Source: Bacteroidota bacterium (lineage in GTDB: Bacteria > Bacteroidota > Ignavibacteria > Ignavibacteriales > Melioribacteraceae). Taken from it: DNA of 8,168 nt. The translations under genes were made by a program, and so were the position numbers. The stretch lies in the NCBI GenBank assembly GCA_021812745.1, contig JAKAMS010000025.1, positions 1 through 8,168 of the forward strand, in the 5' to 3' direction. A model generated the notes under the pieces. It saw only the letters and a program-made list of their open reading frames with translations, was not told where the DNA came from and searched no databases. Shown one piece after another: positions 6,552 to 8,168 of this stretch; positions within the stretch are counted from its first letter, which is position 1, and every line of letters begins with the position of its first letter.

Positions 6552-6678
6552 TTATTACTAATCTTATTAATGAATATTTGGCGGAAATAGTTCCCTAACA
6601 GATTCGCGATTTTAAAACAACTTGACACTGCACCGCTTATAAGTTATCTTAACCTCGTAATATTATAGGTAGTAATAA
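6552..6678. repeat. Widely spaced 9-base inverted pair flanking the DUF2203/MarR gap
   Basis: TTATTACTA (6552-6560) lies 11 bases upstream of the DUF2203 start, and its exact reverse complement TAGTAATAA (6670-6678) lies five bases upstream of the MarR start. The copies thus sit just before both divergent start codons. They could be regulator half-sites or a coincidence of AT-rich sequence. Confidence 0.3.
6622..6650 (+). promoter_or_regulatory. Sigma-70-type promoter of the MarR gene
   Basis: A perfect -35 box TTGACA (6622-6627) is followed, after an ideal 17-base spacer, by TATCTT (6645-6650), four of six matches to the -10 box. Transcription would start near 6657, giving a leader of about 27 bases. 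The palindrome CTTATAAG (6636-6643) lies in the spacer, and GTTA-TCT-TAAC (6643-6653) overlaps the -10, both plausible contacts for autorepression. Confidence 0.6.
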
Positions 6679-6683
6679 AAATT

Positions 6684-7142
6684 TTGAAGACAACAAAAAA
6701 ATACGGCAAGAAAATAGATTTAGCACTTAGCACCTGGGTTAAATTAGCACGAGCTTACTCCTCGTTTGATAAAAAATCATCGGAGAGCATTAAAGAGTTT
6801 GGATTAACCCAGCCGCAATTTGCTGTTATTGAAGTTATAGGGCATCTCGGACCGCTTAAGATTGGAGAGATCTGCGATAAAATGTTGGTAACCGGCGGAA
6901 ATATGACTTTAGTCCTTGATAACATTGAAAAACTTGGCTATGTAGAACGGGTCCCGAGCAGAGATGACCGGCGCGCTATTAATATTCAACTCACTCCAGC
7001 CGGTCAAAAATTATTTGAAGAGGTATTTGTTAAACATGCAGAGAACATTACAAAATTTATGTCTGTATTAAACGCAACTGAACAAAAAAATCTTGGCGAC
7101 CTTTTGAAAAAATTAGGAACCGCACTTAAAAAGAAAAAATAA
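6684..7142 (+). CDS. MarR-family transcriptional regulator
   Basis: Winged-helix dimeric DNA-binding protein, usually a repressor released by small phenolic or oxidising ligands. In the 152 residues the family plan is clear: N-terminal dimer helix (about 10-38), the LTQPQFAVIEVIGHLGPLKI helix region (41-60), the recognition helix near MLVTGGNMTLVLDNIEKLGY, the wing with the hallmark SRDDRR (DRR near 90 onward), then LTPAG and C-terminal dimer helices. It starts with TTG: an in-frame TAG at 6666-6668 closes the frame, and no ATG or GTG occurs before the conserved part begins. The single cysteine (about residue 64) is not in the OhrR sensing position, so an OhrR-like peroxide switch is unlikely. 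The promoter upstream is strong-looking. The pirin gene follows after 74 bases and has an operator-like repeat, so pirin is the best target candidate. Confidence 0.92.
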   Translation: MKTTKKYGKKIDLALSTWVKLARAYSSFDKKSSESIKEFGLTQPQFAVIEVIGHLGPLKIGEICDKMLVTGGNMTLVLDNIEKLGYVERVPSRDDRRAINIQLTPAGQKLFEEVFVKHAENITKFMSVLNATEQKNLGDLLKKLGTALKKKK

Positions 7143-7160
7143 TTTTTTTGTTAAATTAAT

Positions 7161-7185
7161 ACTAGTTCGTAATAAACGAATTAGT
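7161..7185. promoter_or_regulatory. Inverted repeat before pirin, candidate MarR operator
   Basis: Arms ACTAGTTCGT (7161-7170) and ACGAATTAGT (7176-7185) are inverted complements at nine of ten positions (one G-T) around the spacer AATAA. It is located 31 bases before the pirin ATG and 18 bases after the MarR stop. No T-run follows on either strand, which speaks against a terminator, and the size suits a winged-helix dimer. A weak promoter (TTGTTA 7148-7153, TAATAA 7170-7175) would overlap it. The string TCGTAATA is shared with 6655-6662 in the MarR leader. Confidence 0.55.
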
Positions 7186-7216
7186 GGCAACTGTAATAAT
7201 AAAAGAAAGAAGCCGT

Positions 7217-7924
7217 ATGATTGATATAAAAAGAAGTAATGAAAGGGGACACACTCAAATTGATTGGCTTGATAGCTATCATAGTTTTTCTTTTGGCGAA
7301 TATTACGATCCGTCAAACATCCATTTTGGTCCATTGCGGGTAATGAATGATGATACTATTCAGCCCGGCGAAGGTTTTCCAACACACCCGCACCGTGATA
7401 TGGAAATAGTTACAATAATACTTGAAGGAACGGTTGCGCATAAAGATAGTTCCGGCGGAGAAGGAACTATTACGGTTAATGAAGTCCAGCGAATGACAGC
7501 TGGAAGCGGAATTTTCCATTCGGAATTCAACCCCTCGGATTGGGAGATTCTAAAACTTTTGCAAATATGGTTTATTCCGAATAAGCCGGGACTCACTCCT
7601 TCTTACGAACAGAAAAAATTTTCTCACGATATGAAAAAAAATATACTGCTGAAGGTTGTAAGCGGAAAGAAAGAAGAAGGGGTTATTTTCATAAACCAAG
7701 ATGCGGAAATTTTTCTTTCCGACCTCGAAGAGAGAAAAGAAATCACTCGCAAATTAAAAGAGAGCCGTGGCGCATACGTACATTTAATAGAAGGTGCTGT
7801 AAATGTTAACGGTGTTCTTCTTTCAAACGGCGATGCAGTTGAAATAACCAAAGAGGAAAAAATAATAATTACCGCTACGGCAAATTCTAAAATCATTTTG
7901 TTTGATATGGCGATGAATTTTTAA
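7217..7924 (+). CDS. Pirin family protein (bicupin)
   Basis: Pirins are cytosolic double-cupin metalloproteins; some bacterial ones have quercetin 2,3-dioxygenase activity, while others bind partner enzymes, so the substrate here is open. The 235 residues have the full family length. The N-terminal cupin holds the four metal ligands at expected places: His57 and His59 in FPTHPHRDMEIVT, His101 and Glu103 in GSGIFHSEFN. The C-terminal cupin (about 140-235) lacks metal ligands, as usual. ATG 7217 gives the family start MIDIKRSNERGHTQIDWL; an in-frame GTG at 7184 would add 11 residues and overlap the inverted repeat, so I reject it. The ribosome site is only purine-rich (GAAAGAAG). It follows the MarR gene on the same strand and is probably its target. 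Confidence 0.92.
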   Translation: MIDIKRSNERGHTQIDWLDSYHSFSFGEYYDPSNIHFGPLRVMNDDTIQPGEGFPTHPHRDMEIVTIILEGTVAHKDSSGGEGTITVNEVQRMTAGSGIFHSEFNPSDWEILKLLQIWFIPNKPGLTPSYEQKKFSHDMKKNILLKVVSGKKEEGVIFINQDAEIFLSDLEERKEITRKLKESRGAYVHLIEGAVNVNGVLLSNGDAVEITKEEKIIITATANSKIILFDMAMNF

Positions 7925-7987
7925 CCCGGTTTTCTTTGTCTTTCCAGCTAATACTCTTTATTTTGCCTCCGTAAAACAATAATTGTA

Positions 7988-7991
7988 GGGG
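7988..7991 (+). promoter_or_regulatory. Ribosome binding site of the secreted protein gene
   Basis: GGGG at 7988-7991 lies four bases before ATG 7996 in otherwise AT-rich sequence and supports this start. Confidence 0.4.
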
Positions 7992-7995
7992 CGTT

Positions 7996-8168
7996 ATGAA
8001 AAAGGTATTATCAGCAGTTATGCTGCTTCTTTTGGTTGCATTCATTTCAAATATCTATGCACAATCGGGCAAAAATTTTTCGTTCAAACCGGAAAAACCA
8101 AAACCGGGAGAGAAAATAACTATAACTTATAATCCCGCTGGAAGTAAAATTGAAAAAGCAAAGAACAT
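7996..8168 (+). CDS. Secreted protein of unknown function, N-terminal part only
   Basis: Only the first 57 codons are inside the window. A clear Sec signal peptide is visible: MKK, a hydrophobic core at about 4-18, and a likely signal peptidase I site after IYA (residue 22) before Gln23. There is no lipobox cysteine. The mature part starts with a Lys/Pro-rich stretch (FKPEKPKPGEKITITYNPAG) that looks like the first strands of an Ig-like beta domain, as found at the front of some extracytoplasmic thioredoxin-like or adhesin proteins; that is a guess, not a family call. It follows pirin by 71 bases with its own ribosome site; no terminator is visible in between, so co-transcription cannot be excluded. 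Confidence 0.8.
   Translation, partial: MKKVLSAVMLLLLVAFISNIYAQSGKNFSFKPEKPKPGEKITITYNPAGSKIEKAKN

Noticed and set aside
7134..7149. A6-TAA-T7 around the MarR stop as a terminator
   Set aside because: A pure A:T stem with no further T-run after it is unlikely to terminate; more likely composition around an AAA-rich C-terminus and the stop codon.
7184..7216. Pirin starting at GTG 7184
   Set aside because: The eleven extra residues are not in the family and the codon lies inside the inverted repeat; ATG 7217 matches the usual pirin N-terminus.

Overview
This is an ordinary-looking chromosomal window from an AT-rich bacterium (by eye roughly 35-40% GC). Gene content and wording suggest a member of the Bacteroidota/Chlorobiota group, perhaps Ignavibacteria-like: an RskA-type anti-sigma factor without zinc ligands, a tandem PspC protein followed by a small membrane protein, AzgA-type permease, OsmC, DUF2203, MarR and pirin. 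That placement is inference from style, not from a marker gene. I see no rRNA, tRNA, CRISPR array, insertion sequence, phage gene or attachment site. No gene-free stretch exceeds about 165 bases.

Layout. Left edge (1-136): presumed upstream region of an ECF-type sigma factor. Positions 137-1865 (+): sigma factor and its membrane-anchored anti-sigma factor, four bases apart. Positions 1869-3063 (-): a small multi-spanning membrane protein and a two-PspC-domain membrane protein that overlap by eight bases. They converge on the anti-sigma gene with only three bases between stop codons. Positions 3208-4134 (-): arginase. Positions 4297-5598 (+): NCS2/AzgA nucleobase permease, divergent from arginase across a ~160-base gap with an inverted repeat. 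Positions 5681-6109 (+): OsmC-family protein. Positions 6160-6540 (-): DUF2203 protein. Positions 6684-7142 (+): MarR regulator with a good sigma-70-type promoter. Positions 7217-7924 (+): pirin, preceded by a 25-base inverted repeat that is a good operator candidate. Positions 7996-8168 (+): start of a secreted protein cut by the window edge.

How the genes may work together. The left third looks like an envelope-sensing module (inferred): a sigma factor held at the membrane by an RskA-like protein, next to PspC-type envelope-stress proteins. Arginase and the nucleobase permease could both serve nitrogen acquisition, but only their adjacency suggests it. The MarR-pirin pair, with shared TCGTAATA elements upstream of both genes, looks like a small self-regulated unit, and the nearby OsmC gene fits an oxidative or electrophile-stress theme. 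Three genes (sigma, small membrane protein, MarR) seem to need TTG starts. I did not find a clearly novel system; the best leads are the MarR/pirin operator and the anti-sigma architecture.
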